Assembly: GCF_008692845.1 (NCBI RefSeq)
Contig: NZ_VXJW01000007.1
Coordinates: 124,001-188,000 of the forward strand
Direction of reading: 5' to 3'
DNA from: Salmonella enterica subsp. arizonae
GTDB lineage: Bacteria > Pseudomonadota > Gammaproteobacteria > Enterobacterales > Enterobacteriaceae
Length of the DNA stretch: 64,000 nt
Of this stretch, positions 10,989-20,678 are shown in pieces. The notes under the pieces were generated by a model. It was not told the DNA's origin and made no database searches. It worked only from the letters and a program-made list of their open reading frames with translations. The number at the start of each line of letters is the position of its first letter. Within the stretch, counting starts at the first letter, position 1. The position numbers were made by a program, and so were the translations under genes.

Positions 10989-11850
10989 ATATGGTTAACG
11001 TTTTTCCTGCGATACGCCATGCGTAGATTATGCAACGCACGCATACATTGATCCTGCGTCAGACGCGCTGCTTTACCGGTTCCAGGCGTTCTGACAAAAA
11101 TCTTACACGGTTTTCCCACCAGCTTTTTAAGGCGCGGACTGAAATTTAGCAAACGGCGTGATATCGCTTCAGCTTCTTTAGAACCTGACGGACTGCGGGT
11201 TTTAATGATGGTGCCGCAATCATGTGATTGCCCTGATTCATCCGTGTAACGATAAACGAGCGCCAGATAATGGTTATACAGATTATGTTTCCAGTTGGGC
11301 TGGTTATAGGTATAGAATTCCAGATTGCCGTTTTCCAGGCAGTCAGCGTCGTATAATGGTAAAAAGTCCAGCATTGAAGAAATACGCAATGCGAGCTCTC
11401 GCATTTCGGCATTATTAATGGCATGAATAATAGCCATCACCAGAACTTCAACCTGCCACTCACCGATCTGTAAATCCAGTTGGCTACCATTGTGCAGATT
11501 TAACGAAAAAGTTAATACGTCTTCTGAATTATCGCTAAGCGCTAAAGATTCAACACGCTGATTAATATCGGCGTTTTCCAGCTCTTCACGAGCTATTGCC
11601 GGAATGTTCTCGTGCATTTTACGCACATGGCTGATTTTGGTTTTCTGACGTTTTTCTCTTCTTGTTCCGCAAGCGAGTGTTGTAAATAGAGTCTCTGTTC
11701 AAGGCCGATCAACAGATCGCGCAGCGCGAGTACAGGAAAGAAAAGCAGAGTTTCTTTATTTCTTAGTGACTTCACCTTAAGCGCCAGCGCGATAAACTTA
11801 TCATTGTGACGAATAACGCCGGTATTTAGTGCCTTAACCGTTAAGGCCAT
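10979..11850 (-). pseudogene. yjeJ: yjeJ, disrupted by a frameshift
   Basis: Two overlapping minus-strand frames together reproduce one protein. 11850-11593 gives the N-terminal 85 residues (MALTVKALNTGVIRHNDKFI ... EEKNVRKPKSAM). From about 11620 down to 10979 another frame gives the remainder (KMHENIPAIAREELENADIN ... TQDQCMRALHNLRMAYRR). As I remember E. coli YjeJ (about 289 residues), these segments are continuous, with ...RKxKS... followed by ...KMxEDIPxIA. The break lies near 11620-11640. A GTG at 11626 could still start the 215-residue C-terminal piece. Function of the intact protein is unknown. Confidence 0.75.
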
Positions 11851-12130
11851 GTCAATTTTCCAAAATATAAAATAGTTAAATATTTAACTGCAATGTATTT
11901 AATATATAAATTGTTTATGCTGCCTTATAAAAGGAGAACCAGTATAATTCGAAAATGCAGTACTCGCTAAGCGAGTCCTAAAACGGACTTTTTTGAAAAG
12001 AGGATGTTGGAATGGCGTGTTTAATAAACGTTATTCTACCGTCGCCAGATAGTGAGGAGAATCGCGGGACGAATCTCCTCGTTATATTGCGCGGTACTAT
12101 TTTTCGTCGTCCCTGACGTGCCCGCGAGGA
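11851..12130. other. AT-rich intergenic stretch upstream of yjeJ
   Basis: About 280 bp with low GC. It should contain the yjeJ promoter on the minus strand. A 34-codon frame from ATG 12012 with a GAGG-like site upstream is possible but unsupported. No RNA gene or repeat recognised. Confidence 0.4.
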
Positions 12131-13159
12131 TTATTGCTGTCGAAGTTGTAAATCCAGGGGGGTTTTGCTAGGTTCGCCGCCAATTTCACGCGCCAGTCTC
12201 GGCACCATATAGCCGGATACCAGCGTGAGCAGTTCGCGCATAATTTGCCGGGCTTCGTCATCGGTGATCATAAAATGCGCTGCGCCCTGCACTTTATCCA
12301 GCACATGCAGGTAATAGGGCATCACTCCGGCGTCAAACAGCGCGTTGCTCAGATTCGCCAGCGTTTTCGCGTTATCATTCACGCCCCGCAGCAGGACGCT
12401 CTGGTTGAGAAGCGTTACGCCCACACGGCGCAGTTTCTTCATCGCCAGGCAGAACGCCTCGTCCACTTCATTGGCGTGGTTAGTATGGTTCACCAGCAAA
12501 ATTTGCAGACGCGACTGGTCAAAACGAGCGACCAGTTCGTTAGTAATACGCGCCGGGATGACGACAGGCAACCGGCTGTGGATGCGTAGCCGCTTGACGT
12601 GCTTAATAGCTTCCAGTTGCGTGAGCAGCCAGTCCAGCTCATGATCTTTCGCCATCAGCGGATCGCCGCCGGAAAAGATGATCTCATCCAGTTCCGGGTG
12701 CGCGGCAATATACTCCAGCGCGACTTTCCAGTTGCGCTTATTGCCTTGGTTCTCCGCATACGGGAAGTGACGACGGAAACAGTAGCGGCAATTTACCGCG
12801 CATCCGCCTTTTACCAGCAATAGCGCCCGGTTTTGGTATTTATGCAATAATCCGGGCACCACGCTGTGTTGTTCTTCCAGCGGGTCGGTGGAGAAGCCAG
12901 GGGCGACAATAAATTCGTCCTGGGAGGTCAGTACCTGACGTAAAAGCGGATCGTCAGGGTTGCCCTTTTCCATGCGCGCAATAAAAGCGCGCGGCACCCG
13001 GAGGGCGAACAAATGCCTGGCGTCCTGTCCTGCCCGGAGTTTTTCATTCGCTTCAATCTGTAAAAGATGCAGCAGTTCATCGGGATTGGTCACAACATCG
13101 GCAAGTTGCGCTAACCAATCTTCTCGCAATGGGGTATTTAGGGTTACAATATGCGCCAT
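12131..13159 (-). CDS. epmB: EF-P-(R)-beta-lysylation enzyme EpmB (lysine 2,3-aminomutase type)
   Basis: EpmB is a radical-SAM/PLP enzyme converting (S)-alpha-lysine to (R)-beta-lysine, which EpmA attaches to EF-P. The 342-residue product has the CxxxCxxC cluster motif (CAVNCRYC, near 120), the following FRRHFPY typical of lysine aminomutases, and [10 protein letters not shown]. It diverges from efp across a 40-bp gap, so the modification enzyme and its target share a promoter region. Confidence 0.96.
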
Positions 13160-13199
13160 TTTGTGGCTTAGCTACCAGTTAACAATTTCAGAGGGCCTT

Positions 13200-13766
13200 A
13201 TGGCGACTTACTATAGCAACGATTTTCGTTCCGGTCTTAAAATCATGTTGGATGGCGAACCTTATGCGGTTGAATCCAGTGAATTCGTGAAGCCGGGTAA
13301 AGGCCAGGCGTTTGCCCGCGTTAAGCTGCGCCGCCTGTTGACCGGCACGCGCGTAGAGAAAACCTTCAAATCGACCGATTCCGCAGAGGGCGCGGATGTG
13401 GTCGATATGAACCTGACTTACCTGTATAACGACGGTGAGTTCTGGCATTTCATGAACAACGAAACCTTCGAACAGTTGTCGGCAGATGCCAAAGCTATTG
13501 GCGACAACGCAAAATGGCTACTGGATCAGGCGGAATGTATTGTGACCCTGTGGAACGGTCAGCCTATCTCTGTCACCCCGCCAAACTTTGTTGAACTGGA
13601 AATTGTTGATACTGATCCAGGTCTGAAGGGTGATACCGCAGGTACTGGCGGTAAACCTGCGACTCTGTCTACTGGCGCAGTGGTTAAAGTTCCGCTGTTC
13701 GTGCAGATTGGTGAGGTGATCAAAGTCGATACCCGTTCCGGTGAATATGTATCCCGCGTAAAATAA
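13200..13766 (+). CDS. efp: Translation elongation factor P
   Basis: EF-P relieves ribosomes stalled at consecutive prolines. The ATG at 13200 gives 188 residues, the E. coli length; upstream in-frame sequence overlaps epmB and is spurious. The modification site is Lys34 in KPGKGQAF, the residue that receives beta-lysine. Three beta-barrel domains are expected; the C-terminal signature [16 protein letters not shown] is present. The enzymes EpmB (adjacent) and EpmA (6 kb away) are both in this window. Confidence 0.98.
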
Positions 13767-13784
13767 TTTACGTTACCGCGAAGT

Positions 13785-13817
13785 ATGGTGCAGCGTATGC
13801 TGCGCCATCGTATTTTT
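13785..13817 (+). terminator. efp terminator
   Basis: ATGGTGCAGC-gtat-GCTGCGCCAT forms a 10-bp stem with one G-T wobble, followed by CGTATTTTT. It begins 18 nt past the efp stop. Confidence 0.75.
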
Positions 13818-13834
13818 CGCGCATCAATACTGGA

Positions 13835-13951
13835 ATGCTTTATTAGCCTTGTCGCGCTGGTTCTTCTTACTGGTACATTATTCACAGCGTGTCATACCCG
13901 ACGAAGATATTCAGCATCCCGGTCATTCTCCATCTCCGCGCAGCCAGCTAA
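13835..13951 (+). pseudogene. ecnA: Remnant of entericidin A (ecnA)
   Basis: Between efp and ecnB, where E. coli has ecnA, the sequence still reads ISLVALVLLTGTLFTACHTR in one frame (signal peptide and lipobox-like TAC). In another frame it reads EDIQHPGHS, and its last bases, CATCTCCGCGCAGCCAGCTAA, parallel E. coli codons for ISRAAS-stop. Intact EcnA is a 41-residue antidote lipoprotein containing GEDIKHLGNSISRAAS. Here the two halves are out of frame, about 6-7 nt are missing around the ARGFG codons, and the natural ATG runs into a stop after three codons. I read it as a decayed gene. Confidence 0.7.
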
Positions 13952-14058
13952 TCACTTCTCGTCTTCCTAAAATTCGTCGATCGCCCGTCATTTTCTGGGA
14001 TGTTGTCTATTATTAAGTTGCTATACACAAACAACATTGGCTAGAAAAGGAAGACATT

Positions 14059-14205
14059 ATGGTTAAAAAGACAATTGCAGCGATTTTTTCTGTTTTGGTA
14101 CTTTCCACTGTGTTAACTGCTTGTAATACGACGCGCGGTGTGGGCGAGGACATCTCGGACGGTGGTAATGCGATCTCTGGCGCTGCAACCAGAGCTCAGC
14201 AGTAA
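14059..14205 (+). CDS. ecnB: Entericidin B, small membrane lipoprotein
   Basis: This 48-residue toxic lipoprotein was described as the bacteriolytic partner of the EcnA antidote. The ATG at 14059 follows AGGAAG. The signal peptide ends in the lipobox VLTAC (Cys near 21), and the mature part is [20 protein letters not shown], an amphipathic helix. The GVGEDI motif matches the family. The paralogous ecnA upstream is broken, so EcnB stands alone. Confidence 0.93.
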   Translation: MVKKTIAAIFSVLVLSTVLTACNTTRGVGEDISDGGNAISGAATRAQQ

Positions 14206-14210
14206 TCATC

Positions 14211-14237
14211 AACGGTACGGCATGGTGCCGTACCGTT
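14211..14237 (+). terminator. Hairpin after ecnB
   Basis: Perfect 12-bp stem AACGGTACGGCA/TGCCGTACCGTT with a 3-nt loop directly after ecnB, convergent with the regulator on the other strand, whose stop lies at its edge. The T-run is weak (AATCAATTCTCTT), so it may serve both strands. Confidence 0.75.
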
Positions 14238-14823
14238 AATCAATTCTCTTCGGGAGCATTAGAAAGGGAGAATATCGATTATCCATATGAAGTTTCATAC
14301 GGATATTACGTTTATAGGTGTAAACCGTTTTCCCGTGAATGCCGAGCGCATATCCAATCTCTTTGTTGCTGGTGCCTTCTGTCCACATCGCGAGCACCTT
14401 TTCCTCCTGCGGAGAAAGCAATGCCGTGGCGTTTTCCGGTGCTTCCTGCAATGGATGAGTGCACAGCGCGCCTTTAATTCGTTGGGCAATCTCATGTAAA
14501 GGCGTGTGTTTGGATAACACTGCATGACTGGCATATTGTGACCTGTACGGCATATTTCCTGACTGTAATAATAACAATGGCGTCATCCCACAGGCGGCAA
14601 AAAACGCATTGATAGGCTGTGTGGGCAAGGCATCGTTGAGAAAACCATATAAGTCAGCGATAACCAGATGGGGCTTCCATTGCAGAATATGTTCTTTCGC
14701 CAGTATAAGGTTATTCATCCCGGACACCAGCAGTGAAGAACTGAGCACATCAGTGTGATTAAGCCAGGCCTCTATTCCCGTGCGGGTAAAATGGCATCGG
14801 TCTATCACTAAAATTTTCAACAT
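14236..14823 (-). CDS. ecnR: LuxR/UhpA-type regulator next to entericidin (EcnR-like)
   Basis: The 195-residue protein (ATG 14823; a GTG four codons upstream is possible) has an N-terminal receiver-like region with one candidate acceptor Asp (LVIADLYGF) and a Lys (VLSKHTP), but the usual acidic pair near the N-terminus is incomplete (VIDRCHF). The C-terminal LuxR helix-turn-helix is clear: LLSPQEEKVLAMWTEGTSNK through ALGIHGKTVYTYKRNI. It is convergent with ecnB. Salmonella genomes carry a regulator called ecnR here. No sensor kinase gene is adjacent. Control of ecnB is inferred from position only. Confidence 0.75.
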   Translation of the reverse strand: MLKILVIDRCHFTRTGIEAWLNHTDVLSSSLLVSGMNNLILAKEHILQWKPHLVIADLYGFLNDALPTQPINAFFAACGMTPLLLLQSGNMPYRSQYASHAVLSKHTPLHEIAQRIKGALCTHPLQEAPENATALLSPQEEKVLAMWTEGTSNKEIGYALGIHGKTVYTYKRNIRMKLHMDNRYSPFLMLPKRID

Positions 14824-15012
14824 GGTTTTTTGCACCCAGAAGTAGATAAAGCACTTTCTGATCCCAGAAAGCGTTCCATCATAGAGAACTCCTGTTGGCG
14901 CTAAATGCGAAAATTACGTGGCTTAAAAGGGTTAATTCCCGCCTTTAGGAAGAAAAAATAAAAAGGTTGAAATTCTTTTTCTCTCAGGCAAAAATGGCCT
15001 TTCATCTGTATA

Positions 15013-15060
15013 CGTTACAGGACGACCTGTAAACGCCATTCTCACCGGGGACGGCCCCAT
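15013..15060 (+). promoter_or_regulatory. Guanidine-II (mini-ykkC) riboswitch
   Basis: Two short hairpins each present an ACGR loop: TTACAGG-ACGA-CCTGTAA at 15015-15032 and GGGG-ACGG-CCCC at 15047-15058, separated by 14 nt. This paired ACGR-hairpin layout defines the guanidine-II class. It ends about 20 nt before the gdx ATG, within reach of the ribosome site, so translational control by free guanidinium is expected. Confidence 0.9.
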
Positions 15061-15079
15061 TAATTATCTGGAGCCTGCT

Positions 15080-15397
15080 ATGTCCTGGATTATTTTATTA
15101 ATCGCTGGTTTACTTGAAGTGGTATGGGCTGTCGGCCTGAAGTATACCCACGGTTTTTCCCGTCTGACACCCAGTATTATCACCATTACTGCCATGATTA
15201 TCAGTATGGCGTTACTTTCCTGGGCGATGAAAACGCTGCCTGTTGGAACGGCTTACGCTATCTGGACCGGCATCGGCGCCGTCGGGGCTGCAATCACCGG
15301 TATCCTTCTGCTTGGCGAGTCAGCCTCACCGACGCGCTTGCTCAGTCTCGGATTGATCGTCGCGGGTATTATTGGGCTAAAACTCAGCACGCATTAA
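15080..15397 (+). CDS. sugE: Guanidinium exporter Gdx (SugE, SMR family)
   Basis: This small multidrug-resistance family antiporter has 105 residues and four membrane helices. The active-site Glu lies in [19 protein letters not shown] (Glu13). The SMR signatures [20 protein letters not shown] and the C-terminal [10 protein letters not shown] helix are present. The family was long called SugE (groEL-suppressor, quaternary-ammonium resistance); the riboswitch immediately upstream supports guanidinium export as the physiological role. The ATG follows GGAG by seven nt. Confidence 0.95.
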   Translation: MSWIILLIAGLLEVVWAVGLKYTHGFSRLTPSIITITAMIISMALLSWAMKTLPVGTAYAIWTGIGAVGAAITGILLLGESASPTRLLSLGLIVAGIIGLKLSTH

Positions 15398-15413
15398 TTT
15401 GTAGCTGATATCG

Positions 15414-15947
15414 CTACGAACCTGATTGTTTTACCCAAATTAATTTATTGACGTCAAACCCCTCCCGGGTCGCGACGGCCAGCATCTGTTGCTTTATTTC
15501 CTCAGAGAGGGTTGGCGTGCGAGAAAGTATCCACAGATAGTCGCGATCCGGGCCGCACACCAGCGCATGACGGTATTCCCTGTCAAGCGCAATCACGTTA
15601 TAGCCGCCGTAGAACGGGCCGAAAAAAGAGACTTTAAGCGCGGCGCGGTTTGGACTACCGGTAAAATACGCTTTGCCTTCTGTTTTTTGCCACATCCCCC
15701 GATCCGGGTTATAGCCTTTATTGATGACATTAAGCCCGCCATCGTTACGCAGACTATAGCTGGCAGTGACTTGCTCCAGTCCACGCTCAAATCGATGATC
15801 GAGGCGTGCGATTTCATACCATGTGCCGAGGTAACGTTTGGCATCAAAGTTATTTACCACGGTAACGCCTTTAGGCGGCGTAGGCGAACTACAGGCGACA
15901 ACCAAAAATGCCGCAGTAACCGCAGCAACGACGGGCAGTAAGCGCAT
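15414..15947 (-). CDS. blc: Outer-membrane lipoprotein lipocalin Blc
   Basis: The 177-residue protein has a signal peptide ending in lipobox FLVVAC (Cys near 19), then the lipocalin hallmark YLGTWYEIARLDHRFERG and the later signature HALVCGPDRDYLWILSRTP. Lipocalins of this type bind fatty acids and lysophospholipids in the outer membrane and are usually induced in stationary phase. It converges with gdx, leaving 16 nt between stops. Confidence 0.96.
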   Translation of the reverse strand: MRLLPVVAAVTAAFLVVACSSPTPPKGVTVVNNFDAKRYLGTWYEIARLDHRFERGLEQVTASYSLRNDGGLNVINKGYNPDRGMWQKTEGKAYFTGSPNRAALKVSFFGPFYGGYNVIALDREYRHALVCGPDRDYLWILSRTPTLSEEIKQQMLAVATREGFDVNKLIWVKQSGS

Positions 15948-16058
15948 AGGTTTTTTCCTTCCAGTGTTTTTTCTAAGTGTAGAACCTGGCGGGAAAATGA
16001 GGGGCAGAAAAAGTAAAAACGCCTTCTTACCGGGTAGATAAGAAGGCGGAGCAGCAAC

Positions 16059-16418
16059 TTAGAGAGTGATAACGCCAATCGCCGTCACAACGGTCAGGAT
16101 TGCCGCCAGACCGTAGAAGACCCATTTGCCCGCGGGCACATGAATTTTCAGGTCATGCATCGCATGGTGCATACGGTGTAAGCCACACCATAGCGGCAGC
16201 ACGATCATCAGGAACAAGAACACGCGGCCAATAAAGCTTTGGGCGAACGTCAGTACGCGCTCAAAACTCAGGGCATCGCCCGGAAATAGCCCCAGCGGCA
16301 GCATGATGCCAACCAGTAGCACGATCACCGGCGCGATGATCGCGCCCCACATACCGCCTGCGCCAAACAGTCCCCAGAATACGGGTTCATCAGAACGTTT
16401 TGGGTTTGGATTAATCAT
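16059..16418 (-). CDS. frdD: Fumarate reductase subunit FrdD
   Basis: FrdD is one of the two membrane anchors of quinol:fumarate reductase. The start [12 protein letters not shown] gives 119 residues, the E. coli length; ten extra upstream codons overlap the frdC end region and are rejected. Three membrane helices are visible, and [18 protein letters not shown] lies in the quinone-side loop. It is the last gene of frdABCD. Confidence 0.97.
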
Positions 16419-16428
16419 CCGGGACTCC

Positions 16429-16824
16429 TTACCAGAACAGGGCAACATACAGAATGACTACGGTGACTACCGCAGTGACCACCCAAAGCCCTTTGATAAT
16501 TGGCTCTGGCCCCATTTTTTCGTCTTTTACAATGATATTGGCAGCCTTCGGCGCCAGCTCAAACCAGGTTTTGGTGTGCAGCAGCGCGGCCGCCAGGGTG
16601 ATCAGGTTTAAGATCACTACCACCGGGTTTTGTAAAAAGCCGACGAATCCCATCCAGGATTCCGCGCCGTGTTTGAGCGCAAACAGACCGAAAATCAGTT
16701 CAATACTGAACCAGACTGCCGGCACCGCTGTGCCTTCGCGCAGCATATAAAAGCGATAAAACGGCAGTTTCTTCCACCAGGTGGACGTCATCGGCCGCAC
16801 ATAGGGTTTGCGTTTAGTCGTCAT
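16429..16824 (-). CDS. frdC: Fumarate reductase subunit FrdC
   Basis: This is a membrane anchor with 131 residues and three helices, beginning [20 protein letters not shown] as in E. coli. Glu29 (in [17 protein letters not shown]), important for menaquinol oxidation, is present. Ten nt separate it from frdD and ten from frdB, as expected in one operon. Confidence 0.97.
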
Positions 16825-16834
16825 GTTGCACTCC

Positions 16835-17569
16835 TTAGCGTGGTTTCAGGGTGGCGATAAGAAAGTCTTTCGAACTTTCCACTTTACCCTGCTGAATGGC
16901 CGCAGCCGGATCGACATGTTTCGGACAGACTTCGGAGCAGTAGCCCACGAAAGTACAGGTCCATACGCCATTCGGACTGTTCAACTGCGCCATACGCTCT
17001 TTCTTACCGTGGTCGCGGCTGTCTTCGTTATAGCGATGCGCCAGCGTAATCGCAGCCGGTCCAATGAACTCAGGGTTCAGACCGAACTGCGGACATGCGG
17101 CGTAGCACAGACCACAGTTGATGCAACCGGAGAACTGGTGATACTTCGCCATTTGCGCCGGGGTCTGGACGTTCGGCCCCTGAGCCGGCGTGCGAGAATT
17201 GCCAATAATGTACGGTTTGATAGCTTCCAGGCTTTCGATAAAGTGCGTCATATCAACAACCAGATCGCGCTCAATCGGGAAATTCGCCAGCGCTTCCACC
17301 TTCATACCGTTAGTGTAATCGCGCAGGAAGGTTTTACACGCCAGTTTAGGGACGTTGTTGACCATCATGCCACAGGAGCCGCAGATCGCCATACGGCAGG
17401 ACCAGCGGTAGCTCAGGTCTGGCGACAGGTTATCTTTGATGTAGCCTAACGCATCCAATAGCGACGTTGTTTCATCATAAGGAACTTCATAGAAAGCACT
17501 GTGCGGCGCGGTATCGGTTTCCGGGTTATAGCGCACCACCTCAACTTTCAGGTTTTTCATCTCAGCCAT
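16835..17569 (-). CDS. frdB: Fumarate reductase iron-sulfur subunit FrdB
   Basis: FrdB relays electrons from the membrane quinol site to FrdA. From [12 protein letters not shown] it has 244 residues. Three clusters are readable: [2Fe-2S] from [11 protein letters not shown] plus the later LAC, [4Fe-4S] from CINCGLC, and [3Fe-4S] from [14 protein letters not shown]. Its start overlaps the frdA end by eight nt, so translation is likely coupled. Confidence 0.98.
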
Positions 17570-19352
17570 TCGCCTTCTCCTTCTTATCGGCTGCTTCCGC
17601 TTCACCGCCGTAAACACGTTTAGCTGGCGGCAGGGTGGTGATTTTCACGTCGCTATATTCCAGTCGGGTCGTGCCATCAGCATCACGGAAGGCGAGGGTG
17701 TGCTTGAGGAAGTTCACATCGTCGCGCTCGGTACAGCCTTCATCCAGACGCTGATGCGCGCCACGGGACTCTTTACGCGCCAGCGCGGAGTGCGCCATAC
17801 ATTCCGCCACGTTTAGGCCATGACCCAGTTCGATGGTATACAGCAGGTCAGTGTTGAACACGCTGGAGGTATCGGAGATACGTACGCGCTTGAAGCGTTC
17901 CTGAAGCTCGGCCAGCTTATCGAGGGTTTTCTGCATCAGTTCCGGCGTACGGTAAATACCGCAGCCTTCTTCCATAGACAGACCCATTTCATCGCGGATC
18001 TTCGACCAGTTTTCATTGCCTTCCTGGTTCACCAGATTTTTCAGACGTTGTTCAATGTCGGCAACCTGGGCGTCGAGCGCGGCGCTATTTGCGGTACCTG
18101 CCGTAGCAGCGCGTTCCATCGCTTGTTCGCCAGCCAGACGACCAAACACCACCAGCTCCGCCAGTGAGTTGGATCCGAGGCGGTTCGCGCCATGCAGACC
18201 GACAGAGGAACATTCGCCAACGGCAAACAGCCCTTTGACACGGCTTTCACAGTTTTGGTCGGTTTCAATGCCGCCCATGGTGTAGTGCGCGGTCGGGCGT
18301 ACCGGAATTGGCTCTTTAACCGGATCGACGCCAACATAGGCTTTCGCCAGTTCGCAAATGAACGGCAGACGTTCATGCAGCTTCTTCTCGCCGAGATGAC
18401 GCAGGTCAAGGTGAACCACATCGCCGCGCGGTGTGGAGATAGTGTTGCCTTTACGCCATTCGTGCCAGAAAGCTTGGGACACTTTGTCGCGTGGCCCCAG
18501 TTCCATATATTTGTTTTTCGGCTCGCCCAGCGGCGTTTCCGGGCCCATGCCGTAGTCTTGCAGGTAGCGGTAGCCATTTTTGTTGACCAGAATACCGCCT
18601 TCGCCGCGGCAGCCTTCGGTCATCAGGATGCCGGAACCTGGCAGGCCGGTCGGGTGATACTGAACGAATTCCATATCACGCAGCGGAACGCCGTGGCTCA
18701 GCGCCATGCCCATCCCGTCGCCAGTGACGATACCGCCGTTGGTGTTATAGCGGTATACGCGGCCTGCGCCGCCTGTCGCCATTACCACGGCATTGGCGCG
18801 GATTTGCACTAGCGTACCTTCCATCATGTTCATCGCCACCAGGCCGCGCGCATGGTTGTCGTCAACCAGAATGTCCAGCACAAAATGTTCGTCAAAGCGC
18901 TGGATTTGTGGGAATTGCAGGGAAGTCTGGAACAGGGTATGCAGCATATGGAAGCCGGTTTTATCCGCGGCGAACCAGGTACGCTCGATTTTCATACCAC
19001 CGAAGCGACGCACGTTAACGCTACCGTCCGGACGGCGGCTCCACGGGCAGCCCCATTGCTCCAGTTGCGTCATTTCAGTGGGACAATGGTGGACAAAGTA
19101 ATCTACGACATCCTGCTCACATAGCCAGTCTCCGCCTGCTACCGTATCGTGAAAATGATAGTCAAAACTGTCATGATCCTGGGCGACAGCGGCTGAACCC
19201 CCTTCGGCAGCGACGGTGTGGCTGCGCATCGGGTACACTTTTGAGATCAGTGCGATTTTAGCATTGGGATTCGCCTGTGCGGCAGCAATTGCAGCACGTA
19301 ATCCCGCGCCACCGGCGCCTATAATGGCAAGATCGGCTTGAAAGGTTTGCAC
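17562..19352 (-). CDS. frdA: Fumarate reductase flavoprotein subunit FrdA
   Basis: This is the catalytic subunit of the anaerobic fumarate reductase, on the cytoplasmic face of the inner membrane. A GTG start at 19352 ([12 protein letters not shown]) gives 596 residues; the ATG 28 codons upstream lies in the promoter region. The FAD fold [13 protein letters not shown] (9-21), the covalent-FAD His45 in [14 protein letters not shown], and the substrate-site [10 protein letters not shown] are intact. It is the first gene of frdABCD; an FNR-like site is 134 bp upstream. Confidence 0.98.
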   Translation of the reverse strand: MQTFQADLAIIGAGGAGLRAAIAAAQANPNAKIALISKVYPMRSHTVAAEGGSAAVAQDHDSFDYHFHDTVAGGDWLCEQDVVDYFVHHCPTEMTQLEQWGCPWSRRPDGSVNVRRFGGMKIERTWFAADKTGFHMLHTLFQTSLQFPQIQRFDEHFVLDILVDDNHARGLVAMNMMEGTLVQIRANAVVMATGGAGRVYRYNTNGGIVTGDGMGMALSHGVPLRDMEFVQYHPTGLPGSGILMTEGCRGEGGILVNKNGYRYLQDYGMGPETPLGEPKNKYMELGPRDKVSQAFWHEWRKGNTISTPRGDVVHLDLRHLGEKKLHERLPFICELAKAYVGVDPVKEPIPVRPTAHYTMGGIETDQNCESRVKGLFAVGECSSVGLHGANRLGSNSLAELVVFGRLAGEQAMERAATAGTANSAALDAQVADIEQRLKNLVNQEGNENWSKIRDEMGLSMEEGCGIYRTPELMQKTLDKLAELQERFKRVRISDTSSVFNTDLLYTIELGHGLNVAECMAHSALARKESRGAHQRLDEGCTERDDVNFLKHTLAFRDADGTTRLEYSDVKITTLPPAKRVYGGEAEAADKKEKANG

Positions 19353-19457
19353 GACATTCCTCCAGATTATTGTAATTTCATCCTCGCGCAGCCAGATAAA
19401 GCCTCTGGGTTCTGCGGAGTATGAATGCGTTTCCACTGCTCCTTTATGGGTACAACA

Positions 19458-19463
19458 GTATAG
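19458..19463 (-). promoter_or_regulatory. Likely -10 box of the frdA promoter
   Basis: TATACT on the minus strand, in CTGAGACTATACTGTTG. The centre of the FNR-like motif is about 32 bp upstream of it, consistent with class II activation. Confidence 0.5.
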
Positions 19464-19485
19464 TCTCAGGGATGTCAGGGAAATT

Positions 19486-19499
19486 TGACGTGTTCGATT
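19486..19499 (-). promoter_or_regulatory. FNR-like site for frdABCD
   Basis: TTGAC-GTGT-TCGAT on the plus strand is a degenerate form of TTGAT-N4-ATCAA, set in AAATTTGACGTGTTCGATTT. The same segment carries the FNR site of E. coli frdA. It sits at class II distance from the -10 box. Confidence 0.6.
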
Positions 19500-19674
19500 T
19501 TTTTAGCGTATCAGAGGGATGAATTATCATTGTTTTTGATTAATTTAATTACTAAACCATCTGAAATCACTTTTTTTACCCTCCAGAAGGGAACCGATGC
19601 GCCCGCGCAAAATTTGTTTCGCTCGCGCGTTGCGAGTAGACTTCGTGACCTTGTCTTAAACTGGAGAAAGAATC

Positions 19675-20652
19675 ATGAGCGAAACGGCAACCTGGCAGCC
19701 GAGCGCGTCCGTCCCCAATTTATTAAAACGCGCGGCGATTATGACGGAAATCCGTCGTTTCTTTGCCGATCGTGGAGTGCTTGAGGTTGAGACGCCCTGC
19801 ATGAGTCAGGCGACGGTCACAGACATCCATCTGTTCCCGTTCGAAACGCGTTTCGTCGGACCTGGCCATTCCCAGGGGATGAACCTCTATTTAATGACCA
19901 GTCCGGAATATCATATGAAACGCCTGCTGGCGGCAGGGTGCGGTCCGGTTTTCCAGCTATGCCGCAGCTTCCGCAATGAAGAAATGGGACGATATCATAA
20001 TCCGGAATTCACGATGCTGGAGTGGTATCGCCCGCATTACGATATGTACCGCCTGATGAATGAAGTTGATGATTTGCTTCAGCAAGTGCTGGATTGTCAA
20101 CCTGCGGAAAGTCTCTCCTATCAACAGGCGTTTCAGCGCCATCTGGAGATTGACCCATTATCAGCAGACAAAACGCAACTGCGTGAAGCGGCGGCAAAGC
20201 TTGATGTAAGCAATATCGCCGATACGGAAGAAGACAGGGATACGCTGCTGCAACTGCTGTTTACGGTGGGTGTAGAGCCGCATATAGGCAAAGAAAAGCC
20301 GACCTTTATTTATCACTTTCCGGCAAGCCAGGCATCGTTGGCGCAAATCAGTACGGAAGATCATCGCGTCGCTGAGCGCTTTGAGGTGTACTACAAAGGT
20401 ATTGAGTTGGCGAATGGTTTCCACGAACTGACGGACGCACGCGAGCAACAACAGCGTTTTGAACAGGATAATCGTAAGCGCGCCGCGCGAGGGCTGCCGC
20501 AGCAACCAATAGATAATCATCTGCTGGACGCTCTCAAGGCGGGAATGCCTGATTGTTCTGGCGTGGCGCTGGGCGTTGATCGTCTGGTGATGCTGGCGCT
20601 GGGAGCGGAAAGGCTGGCGGACGTGATTGCTTTTACGGTCGATCGGGCGTAA
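19675..20652 (+). CDS. epmA: EF-P--(R)-beta-lysine ligase EpmA
   Basis: EpmA (formerly PoxA/GenX/YjeA) is a truncated class II lysyl-tRNA synthetase paralogue that adenylates beta-lysine and attaches it to EF-P Lys34. It has 325 residues, the usual length, and lacks the N-terminal anticodon-binding domain. Motif 2 [20 protein letters not shown] (near 99-118) and motif 3 [15 protein letters not shown] (near 296-310) are intact. It is divergent from frdA and ends at a strong terminator. Confidence 0.96.
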   Translation: MSETATWQPSASVPNLLKRAAIMTEIRRFFADRGVLEVETPCMSQATVTDIHLFPFETRFVGPGHSQGMNLYLMTSPEYHMKRLLAAGCGPVFQLCRSFRNEEMGRYHNPEFTMLEWYRPHYDMYRLMNEVDDLLQQVLDCQPAESLSYQQAFQRHLEIDPLSADKTQLREAAAKLDVSNIADTEEDRDTLLQLLFTVGVEPHIGKEKPTFIYHFPASQASLAQISTEDHRVAERFEVYYKGIELANGFHELTDAREQQQRFEQDNRKRAARGLPQQPIDNHLLDALKAGMPDCSGVALGVDRLVMLALGAERLADVIAFTVDRA

Positions 20653-20678
20653 ATCTGAAATTTACTCTTCTGCGAGAT

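Noticed and set aside
12012..12116. A 34-codon frame (MACLINVILPSPDSEENRG...) downstream of epmB with a GAGG-like site
   Set aside because: Too short, with no homologue I recognise and no hydrophobic or toxin-like pattern. Left as an unproven possibility.
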